In this document: in pieces, positions 1 through 6,604 of the stretch
How positions within the stretch are numbered: position 1 is the stretch's first letter
How the letters are laid out: each line of letters begins with the position of its first letter
Source: Pseudomonadota bacterium
GTDB taxonomy: Bacteria > Pseudomonadota > Alphaproteobacteria > Rhodospirillales > Casp-alpha2
Length of the DNA stretch: 9,827 nucleotides
Direction of reading: 5' to 3'
NCBI GenBank assembly: GCA_022563215.1
Contig: JADFNT010000038.1
Span: 1-9,827 of the forward strand
Made by a program: the position numbers and the translations under genes
Notes under the pieces: model-generated
What the model saw: only the letters and a program-made list of their open reading frames with translations
Databases searched by the model: none
Told to the model about the DNA's origin: nothing

Positions 1-70
1 GAGGGGTTGTCTTAGGCACCCGCCCCCGGCAAGTTAGGCGCCCGCGGCGATGCGGGAGAGGAACCCGAAG

Positions 71-1201
71 ATGGCAAATACCGAGAATCAATCGGCCGGT
101 TGGGACGGTTACCGGTCCTTCGTCATCGAGGCCAAGGAACCGGAAAGCGCAACCGTGACCTCGTTCTTCCTGGTGCCCAAGGACGGAAAGCCGCTTCCTT
201 CCTACAAGCCGGGCCAGTTCCTGGGCTTCAAGCTCGACGTGTCCGGCCTGGAGAAACCGGTGCGGCGCACCTACACCATCTCCGACAGCCCCAACGAGGG
301 AACCCACTACCGCCTGTCGATCAAGCGTGAACCCTCGCCCCAGGACCACCCGGAAATGCCGCCCGGGGTGACGTCCAACCATTTCCACGACCACCTGAAT
401 GTCGGCAGCGAACTACAGGTCCGGGCGCCCAGCGGCGACTTTTTCCTGCAAGAGGACGGCTCGGGGCCGCTGGTCCTGCTGTCGGGCGGCGTCGGGCTGA
501 CGCCGATGATCAGCATGCTCAATCATCTGGTGGAAACCGCCTCCAAACGGCCAGTATGGTTCATCCACGGGGTCCGAAACGGCGCCGAACACGCCTTCGG
601 CCGGCATGTTCGCGGCTTGGCCCGATCCCACGGCAACGTCAACGCCCACATCGTCTACATGGAACCGGGGCCGGACGATAAAAAAGGCCGGGATTACGAC
701 GGGTCCGGGTTTATCACCATGGAGCTTCTGCAAGGCCTGCTGCCGGGGCCCGAGGGCGATTTCTATCTCTGCGGCCCGCCGCCCTTCATGAAGGCGCTTT
801 TCAACGGGCTTTTAGGCTGGGGGGTGGCCGAGGGGCGGATTTACTACGAGTTCTTCGGACCGGCGACGGTCTTGAAGGACGAAAGCAAGGACCAAACGGA
901 ACCGTCCGCTCCGCCCAGGCCCGGCGCCGAAGCCGCCACCAGCGAATTGGAGGTGACCTTCCAGGGCTCGGGTGTCACCGTCAAATGGGACCCGGCCAAG
1001 GAAAGCATCCTCGAACTTGCCGAAGCCAACGGCCTCGATCCGGACTTCAGCTGCCGGTCGGGAATTTGCCATACCTGCATGTGCCGCCTTGTGGAGGGCG
1101 AGGTCGAATACATCGACGACGATGTCCTCATGCCCGACGAAGAGGACCAGGTGCTGATCTGCTCGTCGCGGCCCAAAACCAACGTCACCATTGATATCTG
1201 A
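71..1201 (+). CDS. FAD/NAD(P)H oxidoreductase fused to a C-terminal 2Fe-2S ferredoxin
   Basis: Predicted soluble electron-transfer flavoprotein of 376 residues that takes electrons from NAD(P)H through FAD to its own iron-sulfur cluster. The first two thirds resemble the reductase half of flavohaemoproteins. RTYT at about residue 66 is the FAD-binding RxYS/T motif, GGVGLTPM at about 139 is the nucleotide-binding turn, and CGPPPFM at about 234 is the usual CGP motif. A Pro/Asp-rich linker (about 265-290) leads to a plant-type ferredoxin domain with cysteines at about 328, 333, 336 and 364 (CRSGICHTC, then LIC). There is no globin domain. An in-frame ATG at 50 exists, but the ATG at 71 has GGGAGAGG about 10 bases upstream and gives a natural N-terminus. 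The electron acceptor is not revealed by the neighbours. The family is secure; the physiological role is not. Confidence 0.93.
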   Translation: MANTENQSAGWDGYRSFVIEAKEPESATVTSFFLVPKDGKPLPSYKPGQFLGFKLDVSGLEKPVRRTYTISDSPNEGTHYRLSIKREPSPQDHPEMPPGVTSNHFHDHLNVGSELQVRAPSGDFFLQEDGSGPLVLLSGGVGLTPMISMLNHLVETASKRPVWFIHGVRNGAEHAFGRHVRGLARSHGNVNAHIVYMEPGPDDKKGRDYDGSGFITMELLQGLLPGPEGDFYLCGPPPFMKALFNGLLGWGVAEGRIYYEFFGPATVLKDESKDQTEPSAPPRPGAEAATSELEVTFQGSGVTVKWDPAKESILELAEANGLDPDFSCRSGICHTCMCRLVEGEVEYIDDDVLMPDEEDQVLICSSRPKTNVTIDI

Positions 1202-1211
1202 GCCGCCCGCC

Positions 1212-1238
1212 CTTCCGGCGTGGCCGCCGTCCCGGAAG
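1212..1238. terminator. Candidate bidirectional hairpin between convergent genes
   Basis: CTTCCGG (1212-1218) and CCGGAAG (1232-1238) form a perfect 7-bp inverted repeat with a 13-base loop. It fills the 38-base gap between the flavoreductase stop and the stop of the facing DUF547 gene, where a shared terminator would be expected. No T-run follows on either strand, so intrinsic termination is only inferred from position and symmetry. Confidence 0.4.
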
Positions 1239-1239
1239 T

Positions 1240-2097
1240 TCAGGACCCGGACCCGTTGAGCCCCCAGTCGTATTCGTAATCGTCGATGGTGGTCCGCCCC
1301 TCAAGCGCCTCGGCCAGCGGCGGTTCGGCCAAGGCCCGAAGATGGACGATCACGGTTTCTTCCGAGCCGCCAAAGTCGTCCGCGAACCAGGCGTAGATCT
1401 TGGACACGATCAGCCGCCCGTCCTCGATGCGGGCGCCCCTTGGGTGGTTGATGTAGGCTTGGGCGGCAAAATCCAGGAGCGTTTCCGCATTCTTGCCGGT
1501 GAACGCCCGGGGCAGCAGGTTGGGGCATCCGATGGCGGCGCAGTTGACGGCATAGTGGATGCGGGAATCCCGCCAGATGGGCCTGAGGATGCGGTGCTCG
1601 ATGTCGTTGAGGCTCATGGGCGCGCCATCGACGTCCAGGAGCTTGCGGTCCCAAGGCCCGCCGAAAAGTCCCGAGGAAATGTCGATGTCCTTGATGCTGT
1701 CGACCGGAAAGTATGCGAGCACCAGCCTGACGGTCAGCGCGTTATAGAGATTGATCCAATAGGCCAACTGTTCGGCGCGGTTGAGGCGCCCGATATGGAT
1801 TAACCTGAGCCTGGTCAGATAATTGTCGAGCGCCTTTTTGTCGGCCCCGGTGACGCGGCCATAGGCGACGCGGTTAATGCCGTCGACGCCGCGTTCGAGA
1901 TAAGCCTTGAGAAACCGGTTCCATTCGGCGTGATCGATAAGGGTCCGGGAGTTGGCATCGTGGGCCTGCCAGCGCGGCCACAAATCGGCCTTCGGCGCCA
2001 GCGCCGTTTCCAGGAACATGAATCCCGCCAACGCCAACCCAAGCACCGCCATGCCGAGGCCGGCCAACAGCCCCCGCCTTGATATTTCGAGGATCAT
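1240..2097 (-). CDS. DUF547 family protein with twin-arginine-like leader
   Basis: A 285-residue protein with the hallmarks of DUF547: [11 protein letters not shown] (about 113-123), [14 protein letters not shown] (about 181-194, with cysteines at 186 and 191), [13 protein letters not shown] (about 232-244) and a C-terminal YDWGLN. The biochemical function of the family is not established. The N-terminus reads SRRGLLA at residues 6-12 followed by a hydrophobic stretch to about residue 30. That resembles a Tat leader or an uncleaved anchor and suggests a role outside the cytoplasm. The ATG at 2097 overlaps the stop of the upstream Lrp-type regulator as ATGA, with GAGG just before it, so the two are almost certainly co-transcribed and translationally coupled. 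The 3' end faces the flavoreductase gene. Family assignment is firm; export route and role are inference. Confidence 0.92.
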   Translation of the reverse strand: MILEISRRGLLAGLGMAVLGLALAGFMFLETALAPKADLWPRWQAHDANSRTLIDHAEWNRFLKAYLERGVDGINRVAYGRVTGADKKALDNYLTRLRLIHIGRLNRAEQLAYWINLYNALTVRLVLAYFPVDSIKDIDISSGLFGGPWDRKLLDVDGAPMSLNDIEHRILRPIWRDSRIHYAVNCAAIGCPNLLPRAFTGKNAETLLDFAAQAYINHPRGARIEDGRLIVSKIYAWFADDFGGSEETVIVHLRALAEPPLAEALEGRTTIDDYEYDWGLNGSGS

Positions 2098-2582
2098 CCC
2101 TCGTCCGCCTCGGGCGCGATCGGCAGCGCCGTGCGGTATGCGACCTGTTTGAGGGCGAAGGACGACTTGATGGATGCGACGCCCGGGATGCGCGTCAGGT
2201 GCCCCAGCAAGAAGCGCTCATAATCGGCCAAGTCCGACGTCACCACCCTGAGCAGGTAATCGGCGTCGCCGGTCATCAGATAGCATTCCATGACCTCGGG
2301 CCGCGCCCGGATATGCTCTTCGAAAGTTTCGAGCACCGGTTCGATCTGTTTTTCCAACGTCACGCTGACGAAGATGCTGACCGGCAGTCCCACCGCCTCG
2401 GCATCGAGGAGGGTCGCATAACTGCGGATGACGCCCGTTTCTTCAAGGTTGCCGACCCGGCGCAGGCACGGGCTCGGCGACAGGCCGACCTTGCCGGCGA
2501 GGGTGACGTTGGCCATGCGGGCGTCGTCCTGGAGATTCTCCAGGATCCGTCGATCTATCGCATCAAGGGTATGTTTTGGCAT
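2094..2582 (-). CDS. Lrp/AsnC family transcriptional regulator
   Basis: A 162-residue protein with the standard Lrp layout. The N-terminal part opens with [17 protein letters not shown] (residues 6-22). The helix-turn-helix spans about 24-43, including [16 protein letters not shown]. An alpha/beta RAM ligand-binding domain runs from about 66 to 142, with the effector-pocket stretch [11 protein letters not shown] at about 103-113. Family members bind DNA as multimers and respond to amino acids. The gene is divergent from the E1-type dehydrogenase at 2689 and lies directly beside an AT-rich promoter with phased repeats, so it probably controls that gene and itself. In Pseudomonas putida an Lrp-type regulator (MdeR) is divergent from the methionine-degradation genes including the E1-like mdeB, which is the closest known parallel. 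The ATG at 2582 has only a weak GGAA signal ahead of it. It is coupled to the following DUF547 gene by an ATGA overlap. Confidence 0.95.
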   Translation of the reverse strand: MPKHTLDAIDRRILENLQDDARMANVTLAGKVGLSPSPCLRRVGNLEETGVIRSYATLLDAEAVGLPVSIFVSVTLEKQIEPVLETFEEHIRARPEVMECYLMTGDADYLLRVVTSDLADYERFLLGHLTRIPGVASIKSSFALKQVAYRTALPIAPEADEG

Positions 2583-2640
2583 AATATTCCATTTAATTTG
2601 CCGATAATTGCTATTGATTGCTATTTTATGCCATTTTAAG
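2578..2640. promoter_or_regulatory. Divergent promoter/operator with 10-bp phased repeats
   Basis: This AT-rich stretch stands out from the GC-rich surroundings. It carries four consecutive 10-base units in register from 2596 to 2635: ATTTGCCGAT, AATTGCTATT, GATTGCTATT and TTATGCCATT. The shared core (T/A)TGCYATT therefore recurs once per helical turn. The middle pair contains a perfect 9-base direct repeat, ATTGCTATT (2607-2615 and 2617-2625). GGCATAA (2578-2584), which overlaps the regulator's start codon, is the exact inverse of TTATGCC (2626-2632). This is what would be expected of an operator for a multimeric Lrp-type protein. A weak plus-strand promoter (TTGCCG at 2598, TATTTT at 2622) falls inside it. 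The repeats are seen directly; binding by the adjacent regulator is inferred. Confidence 0.6.
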
Positions 2641-2688
2641 GTGTCTTTCGCAAGGACATGCGCCGCCTTCAGGGGTTATATTCTGCCC

Positions 2689-5061
2689 ATGGCGCCCCTC
2701 GACGAACAAGCCCAATCCGGCCCAGGGAAAGACGCCATATCCAAAGCCTTGCCGGTTCTCCGCGAGCTGGAAAAGAAGGTTTTGTGGCTCAGCACCTGGA
2801 TGATCCACCACGCCAACGCGCTGCGCGAAAACCCGGGCCGGTTGAAGGTCGGCGGCCATCAGGCGTCGTCCGCGTCGGTGACGGCGCTGATGACGGCGCT
2901 TTATTTCCACGTCCTCAGGCCCCAGGACCGTGTCGCGGTCAAGCCCCACGCCAGCCCCGTCTTCCACGCCATCCAGTACCTGTTCGGCAATCAAAGCCGG
3001 GAAAATATCGAAAACTTCCGCGCCTTCGGCGGCGCCCAGAGTTACCCTTCCCGCGTCAAGGATGCCGACGATGTGGACATCTCCACCGGTTCGGTGGGTT
3101 TGGGCCCGGCGATGACGGTGTTCGTGTCGCTGGCCCAGGATTACCTGCGGCGTCATTCAACCTCCGTCGCCGCCCAGGACCCGGGCCGCATGATCGCCAT
3201 CGTCGGCGACGCCGAAATGGACGAAGGCAATATGTACGAGGCGCTGCTGGAAGGCCGCAAGCACGACCTCAGGAATTGCTGGTGGATCATCGACTACAAC
3301 CGCCAGAGCCTCGACGCCGTCGTCTCCGACCGGATGTTCCGCTGGATCGACCGTACCTTCCGCAACACCGGCTGGACCGTGGTGACGCTGAAATACGGCA
3401 AGCGCATGATGGAGGCCTTCAAGCGTCCCGGCGGCAAGGCCCTGAAGAAATGGATCAACGCCTGCCCCAATGACCTCTATTCGGCGCTGACCTTCCAGGG
3501 CGGCGCCCATTGGCGCCAGCAGTTGTGGAACGACATCGGCGACGAAGACGGGATCGAGGACCTCCTCAGGTCCACCGACGACGAGCAGCTTCAGGACCTG
3601 ATGACCAACCTCGGCGGCCATTGCCTGGAAACCATCCTCGAAGCCTTCGCCTCCATCACCGATGACACACCGGCGTGTTTCATCGCCTATACCATCAAGG
3701 GCCACGGCCTACCCCTGGCCGGCCACAAGGACAACCACGCCGGTATTCTCAACGCCGAACAGATCGATGGCTTCCGGCAAAAGCTGGGGATCGCCGAGGG
3801 CCGCGAATGGGACCCCTTCGCCGGGCTGCAGGTCCCGCCCGCCGACATCGAGCGGTTCCTGGACCGAGCGCCGTTCAATGCCTTGAACGGCGGGCGCCGG
3901 AAGACGGCGGCGGCGATCGAGGTGCCGAGGAAGTTGCCAACGAAGCTGCCGGCGCCCGGAAATGGCGAAAAGGGTGCTTCCCCTGGCGCGCCCCTCAGTA
4001 CACAGGAAGCCTTCGGGCGAATCCTGTTCGACCTTGCCGCCACCGATGGGGCCCTGGCCGAGCGCATCGTCACCACGTCGCCGGACGTCACCCAATCGAC
4101 GAACCTGGGCGGCTGGGTCAACCGCCGCGGCATCTTCGCCCGCGACCAGGTCCGCGACACCTTCCGCGACCACCATGTGGCCTCGGTCCAGAAGTGGGCC
4201 GCCGACGAGCACGGCCAGCACATCGAGCTCGGCATCGCCGAAAACAACCTGTTCCTGATGCTCGGCGCGCTCGGGTTGTCGCACGAGTTGTTCGGCGAGC
4301 GCCTGTTCCCCATCGGCACGGTGTACGACCCGTTTATCCAACGCGGTCTCGATGCGCTCAATTACGCGTGCTATCAGGATTCACGCTTCATGCTGGTGGC
4401 GACGCCGTCGGGGTTGTCGCTGGCGCCCGAAGGCGGCGCCCACCAGTCCATCGTCACGCCGTTGATCGGCATCGGCCAGCCGGGGCTGGCCTGTTTCGAG
4501 CCCGCCTTCGCCGACGAACTGGCCGAGATCATGCGCTGGGGGTTCGATCACATGCAGGCCGATGACGGCGGGGCCGTGTACCTGCGCCTGTCGACCCTGC
4601 CGCTGATTCAGCCGCGGCGCAAAATCACCAAGACCCTTCGCCGCGACATCCTGGCCGGCGCCTATTGGCGGGCCAAGCCGGGGCCGAAATCAACCGGCGC
4701 CATCATCACTTGCGGGGCGCTGGCGGCCGAGGCCGAAGCCGCCCACGAAAAGCTTTCGGAATCGGTTGGCGGGATCGGCCTGATGGCGGTGACCTCGCCC
4801 GACCGGCTGTACGGGGATTGGCGCCAAAACGGCCGCCACTCCCATCTGGCGAAGCTGTTGGCCGGGCTTGGGCGGGGCGCCCGGCTGGTGACGGTATTGG
4901 ACGGCCACCCGGCGGCGCTGTCGTGGATCGGCTCGATCGCCGGGCACCGGGTGCGGCCCCTGGGCGTCGACCGTTTCGGGCAGTGCGGGGACGTGCGCGA
5001 CCTTTACCGCGCCTACGGCATCGACGCCGAAGCCATCGAGGCGGCCTTCGGGGATTCCTAA
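2689..5061 (+). CDS. Single-chain ThDP-dependent E1 2-oxo-acid dehydrogenase (AceE/MdeB-like, transketolase fold)
   Basis: A 790-residue homolog of homodimeric pyruvate dehydrogenase E1, about 100 residues shorter than E. coli AceE. The product probably decarboxylates a 2-oxo acid on thiamine diphosphate and hands the acyl group to a lipoyl E2. The Pyr/PP halves are recognisable: GGHQAS (about 55), SVGLGP (about 135), the diphosphate/metal motif GDAEMDEG (173-180) followed by DYNRQSLD (202-209), TIKGHGLPLAGHKDNHAG (335-352), and IELGIAENN with the cofactor-activating Glu at about 518. A Pro/Lys/Gly-rich linker lies at about 403-434. The ATG at 2689 is preferred: AGGGG lies 13 bases upstream, and the in-frame TTG (2608) and GTG (2641) alternatives add a leader unlike the family and intrude on the operator. 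No E2 or E3 gene adjoins it. The divergent Lrp regulator favours an amino-acid-derived substrate such as 2-oxobutyrate, as for MdeB. Substrate is inference. Confidence 0.9.
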   Translation: MAPLDEQAQSGPGKDAISKALPVLRELEKKVLWLSTWMIHHANALRENPGRLKVGGHQASSASVTALMTALYFHVLRPQDRVAVKPHASPVFHAIQYLFGNQSRENIENFRAFGGAQSYPSRVKDADDVDISTGSVGLGPAMTVFVSLAQDYLRRHSTSVAAQDPGRMIAIVGDAEMDEGNMYEALLEGRKHDLRNCWWIIDYNRQSLDAVVSDRMFRWIDRTFRNTGWTVVTLKYGKRMMEAFKRPGGKALKKWINACPNDLYSALTFQGGAHWRQQLWNDIGDEDGIEDLLRSTDDEQLQDLMTNLGGHCLETILEAFASITDDTPACFIAYTIKGHGLPLAGHKDNHAGILNAEQIDGFRQKLGIAEGREWDPFAGLQVPPADIERFLDRAPFNALNGGRRKTAAAIEVPRKLPTKLPAPGNGEKGASPGAPLSTQEAFGRILFDLAATDGALAERIVTTSPDVTQSTNLGGWVNRRGIFARDQVRDTFRDHHVASVQKWAADEHGQHIELGIAENNLFLMLGALGLSHELFGERLFPIGTVYDPFIQRGLDALNYACYQDSRFMLVATPSGLSLAPEGGAHQSIVTPLIGIGQPGLACFEPAFADELAEIMRWGFDHMQADDGGAVYLRLSTLPLIQPRRKITKTLRRDILAGAYWRAKPGPKSTGAIITCGALAAEAEAAHEKLSESVGGIGLMAVTSPDRLYGDWRQNGRHSHLAKLLAGLGRGARLVTVLDGHPAALSWIGSIAGHRVRPLGVDRFGQCGDVRDLYRAYGIDAEAIEAAFGDS

Positions 5062-5076
5062 AACGCTATAGGAAAC

Positions 5077-5093
5077 GGCGGCAAAGAGCCGCT
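5077..5093. terminator. Small hairpin between convergent genes
   Basis: GCGGC (5078-5082) and GCCGC (5088-5092) form a 5-bp stem with an AAAGA loop, extended by one G-T pair. It sits in the 31-base gap between the E1-type dehydrogenase stop and the stop of the facing small gene. It is short and has no T-run, so it is at best a weak or Rho-assisted terminator. Confidence 0.25.
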
Positions 5094-5479
5094 CAGATGT
5101 CGGCTTCGCGCCAATCGCTGGAGCCCAGAAGCCCGGTCAGGTCCTTGAGCCGCGCCTGCCAGATTTCCAGGTCCTCGGGGTCGGCGTCCTCGTCGTCGTC
5201 TTTGATTAGCTTTTCGTGCAAGGCGACTTGGGCTTCGACGACGCCGATCACCTCTTTCAGCTGCGGCTCGGTGAGGGCGTTGATGGTCACCTTGCCGTCG
5301 AACAGCATGTCGGCCCTGGGCATGGGGTCGAGCTCTTCGAGCCGTTCATCCAACACCTTCCATTGTTCGTGCCATTCGTTGTAAACCGAACCCTCGGGCG
5401 CTTTTTTGCCGGCGAGGTTCTCATCCATGCTACCCATGATGGCCATGAATTCGTGCACGGTGAATACGATTTTATCCAA
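5093..5479 (-). CDS. Small acidic protein of unknown function
   Basis: A 128-residue protein I do not recognise. It has no signal peptide or membrane segment. The N-terminal part contains YNEWHEQWKVLDERLEEL (about 33-50), and the rest looks mostly helical (about 71-118), interrupted by a strongly acidic stretch DDDEDADPEDLE (94-105). Aromatic and charged residues dominate, which suggests a soluble cytoplasmic helical protein, perhaps a binding partner. The start is probably TTG at 5479, because a G-rich GGGGGG tract lies 6-11 bases upstream. The alternative ATG at 5446 has no such signal and would remove the first 11 residues. It converges on the dehydrogenase gene and is divergent from the NlpC/P60 gene. 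Codon use matches its neighbours, which supports it being real. Function is unknown. Confidence 0.72.
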   Translation of the reverse strand: MDKIVFTVHEFMAIMGSMDENLAGKKAPEGSVYNEWHEQWKVLDERLEELDPMPRADMLFDGKVTINALTEPQLKEVIGVVEAQVALHEKLIKDDDEDADPEDLEIWQARLKDLTGLLGSSDWREADI

Positions 5480-5497
5480 GGAACGCCCCCCAAGGTT

Positions 5498-5530
5498 TTT
5501 TGGCGCCGTCGTTTTTTCCGTTTTGGCGCC
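5498..5530. promoter_or_regulatory. Duplicated TTTTGGCGCC motif in a divergent intergenic region
   Basis: The 10-base sequence TTTTGGCGCC occurs exactly at 5498-5507 and again at 5521-5530, 23 bases apart (about two helical turns), separated by a T-rich spacer. Each copy contains the palindrome GGCGCC. The pair lies between the start of the acidic-protein gene (minus) and the NlpC/P60 gene (plus), where control signals for both would be. No convincing -35/-10 pair could be assigned, so the regulatory role is inferred from position and duplication. Confidence 0.35.
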
Positions 5531-5596
5531 TGGGATGCGTTTACTTAAAGGATCATACGCCGTTGCTCAACCTCGGATCGAAAAAGAAGCCGGCTT

Positions 5597-6499
5597 ATGA
5601 GCCCCGCTGACGCCCCCCTCGATCCCCCCCTCGACCCCAGAACCCATCCCTACCGCGACGACATCGCGGCCGACTTCCTGGAAGGCAAGGTTAAGTCGAA
5701 ATCCTTCGTTCCCGGCCGTGAATGCCGCCTGGGAACCGCCCAATCGGCGGTGATGACCAAGCCGGTCACGGCGAATTCGAATTTGGGCGTCATGCAGGCG
5801 AGCGAGCTTCTGTTCGGCGAGGCGTTCACCGTCTATGACGAATCAAATGGCTGGGCCTGGGGCCAATGCGGCCACGACGGCTATGTCGGCTACGTGGCGG
5901 CGGCCGACCTTTACGGCAACTTGGCCCAACCGACCCACTGGGTGACGGCGGTGCGCTCCCTGGTGTTCCCGGACCCGAAGGGCGAATACCCGGCGATGAT
6001 GTCGGTGTCGATGACGGCCCGGGTATCGGTCGACAAGGAAGAAGGCGATTATGCCCGCCTCGCCTCGGGCGGCTGGATGTTCAGGAATCACCTGGCGCCC
6101 CTGGGCGAGACGCGCACCGATTTCATCGCCACGGCGCAGATGTTCACCCGCGTGCCCTACCTGTGGGGCGGGCGCGGCGGCTTAGGCGTAGACTGTTCGG
6201 GGCTGGTGCAGGTGCCGCTGGCGGCGGCCGGGATCGCGGTTCCCCGCGATTCCGACCAGCAGGCGGAGGCCGTCGGCGAAGACGTCGAGGTGCCCGAAGA
6301 CGCCTCAAAGCTCGAACCCGGCGATATTTTGTTCTTTCCCGGCCACGTCGGCTTCTACCTGGGCTCGGGCGCCTTCCTGCACGCATCCAGTCATGGCATG
6401 ATGGTCGCCACCCATACCCTGTCCGAAGTGCTGGAGCGCATCGACGAGCGCCACGGCACCGGCATCACCAGGGTCAGAAGGGTGGAGATAACGGAGTGA
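5597..6499 (+). CDS. NlpC/P60 family peptidase with N-terminal SH3-like domains
   Basis: A 300-residue cysteine peptidase of the NlpC/P60 group, expected to cut the D-gamma-glutamyl bond to a diamino acid in peptidoglycan stem peptides. The catalytic domain fills about residues 175-298. The Cys is at about 200 in VDCSGLV, the His at about 250 in GHVGFYLG, and the third polar residue at about 262 in FLHASS. PYLWGGRGG precedes the Cys as usual. The region from about 42 to 170 looks like two SH3-type folds, with GWAWGQCGHDGYVGYV at about 85-100 and YARLASGGWMFRNHL at about 152-166. No signal peptide or lipobox is present; the N-terminus is Pro/Asp-rich. A cytoplasmic role in recycling imported muropeptides is therefore more likely than periplasmic wall cleavage. 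The ATG at 5597 has AAGAAG about 8 bases upstream. It reads alone, divergent from the acidic-protein gene. Confidence 0.93.
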   Translation: MSPADAPLDPPLDPRTHPYRDDIAADFLEGKVKSKSFVPGRECRLGTAQSAVMTKPVTANSNLGVMQASELLFGEAFTVYDESNGWAWGQCGHDGYVGYVAAADLYGNLAQPTHWVTAVRSLVFPDPKGEYPAMMSVSMTARVSVDKEEGDYARLASGGWMFRNHLAPLGETRTDFIATAQMFTRVPYLWGGRGGLGVDCSGLVQVPLAAAGIAVPRDSDQQAEAVGEDVEVPEDASKLEPGDILFFPGHVGFYLGSGAFLHASSHGMMVATHTLSEVLERIDERHGTGITRVRRVEITE

Positions 6500-6510
6500 G
6501 TCGGGAAATA

Positions 6511-6594
6511 GCAGCCCCCGGCGAGGCCCGAACCCTCACGCCCTTGCGGCAACGGGAGTCATCCGGGTAATCTCGTCCGGGCATGGAAGGGGGC
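6511..6594 (-). pseudogene. Decayed tRNA-Leu-like relic
   Basis: Bases 6511-6557 align without gaps to 7094-7140 of the intact tRNA-Leu(CAA) gene, on the same strand, with 36 of 47 positions identical. The match covers the 3' side of the anticodon stem (TCCCGTT), the variable arm (CGCAAGGG), the T loop (GTTCG) and the acceptor (CGGGGGC). Further 5' on the minus strand, CCGGA would mirror the anticodon stem and GCCCCC (6589-6594) can pair with the acceptor GGGGGC (6514-6519), which bounds an 81-base unit. It cannot be functional: the anticodon loop is cut to about four bases, the invariant T-loop A is G, the D arm is unrecognisable, and the 3' end reads CTGC instead of CACCA. The 3'-half match is seen directly; the 5' part is weak. 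A partial tRNA duplication or an old attachment site are both possible. Confidence 0.55.
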
Positions 6595-6604
6595 CGGTCA
6601 GGGA

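Noticed and set aside
12..45. Imperfect 12-base direct repeat (TTAGGCACCCGC and TTAGGCGCCCGC) upstream of the flavoreductase
   Set aside because: Only two short GC-rich copies with one mismatch at the window edge; no way to tell an operator from chance without upstream sequence.
1342..1803. A 153-codon plus-strand frame inside the DUF547 gene
   Set aside because: It is antisense to a gene with clear family motifs and is typical of shadow frames in GC-rich DNA.
2608..2688. N-terminal extension of the E1 dehydrogenase from TTG 2608 or GTG 2641
   Set aside because: The 27 extra residues look unlike the family, come from the AT-rich operator DNA, and the ATG at 2689 has its own AGGGG signal.
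3687..4361. Long minus-strand frames (210 and 224 codons) inside the E1 dehydrogenase gene
   Set aside because: They oppose well-conserved coding sequence and show no recognisable motif. High GC content makes long antisense frames common.
5406..5600. A 64-codon plus-strand frame whose stop overlaps the NlpC/P60 start as ATGA
   Set aside because: The overlap resembles coupling, but most of the frame is antisense to the acidic-protein gene and crosses the T-rich intergenic region, with no ribosome site or protein-like composition.
6500..6604. Riboswitch-like leader for the small membrane-protein gene
   Set aside because: The GCCCCC/GGGGGC long-range pair first suggested a structured leader, but no known riboswitch core was seen and the ungapped tRNA-Leu match on the other strand explains it better.
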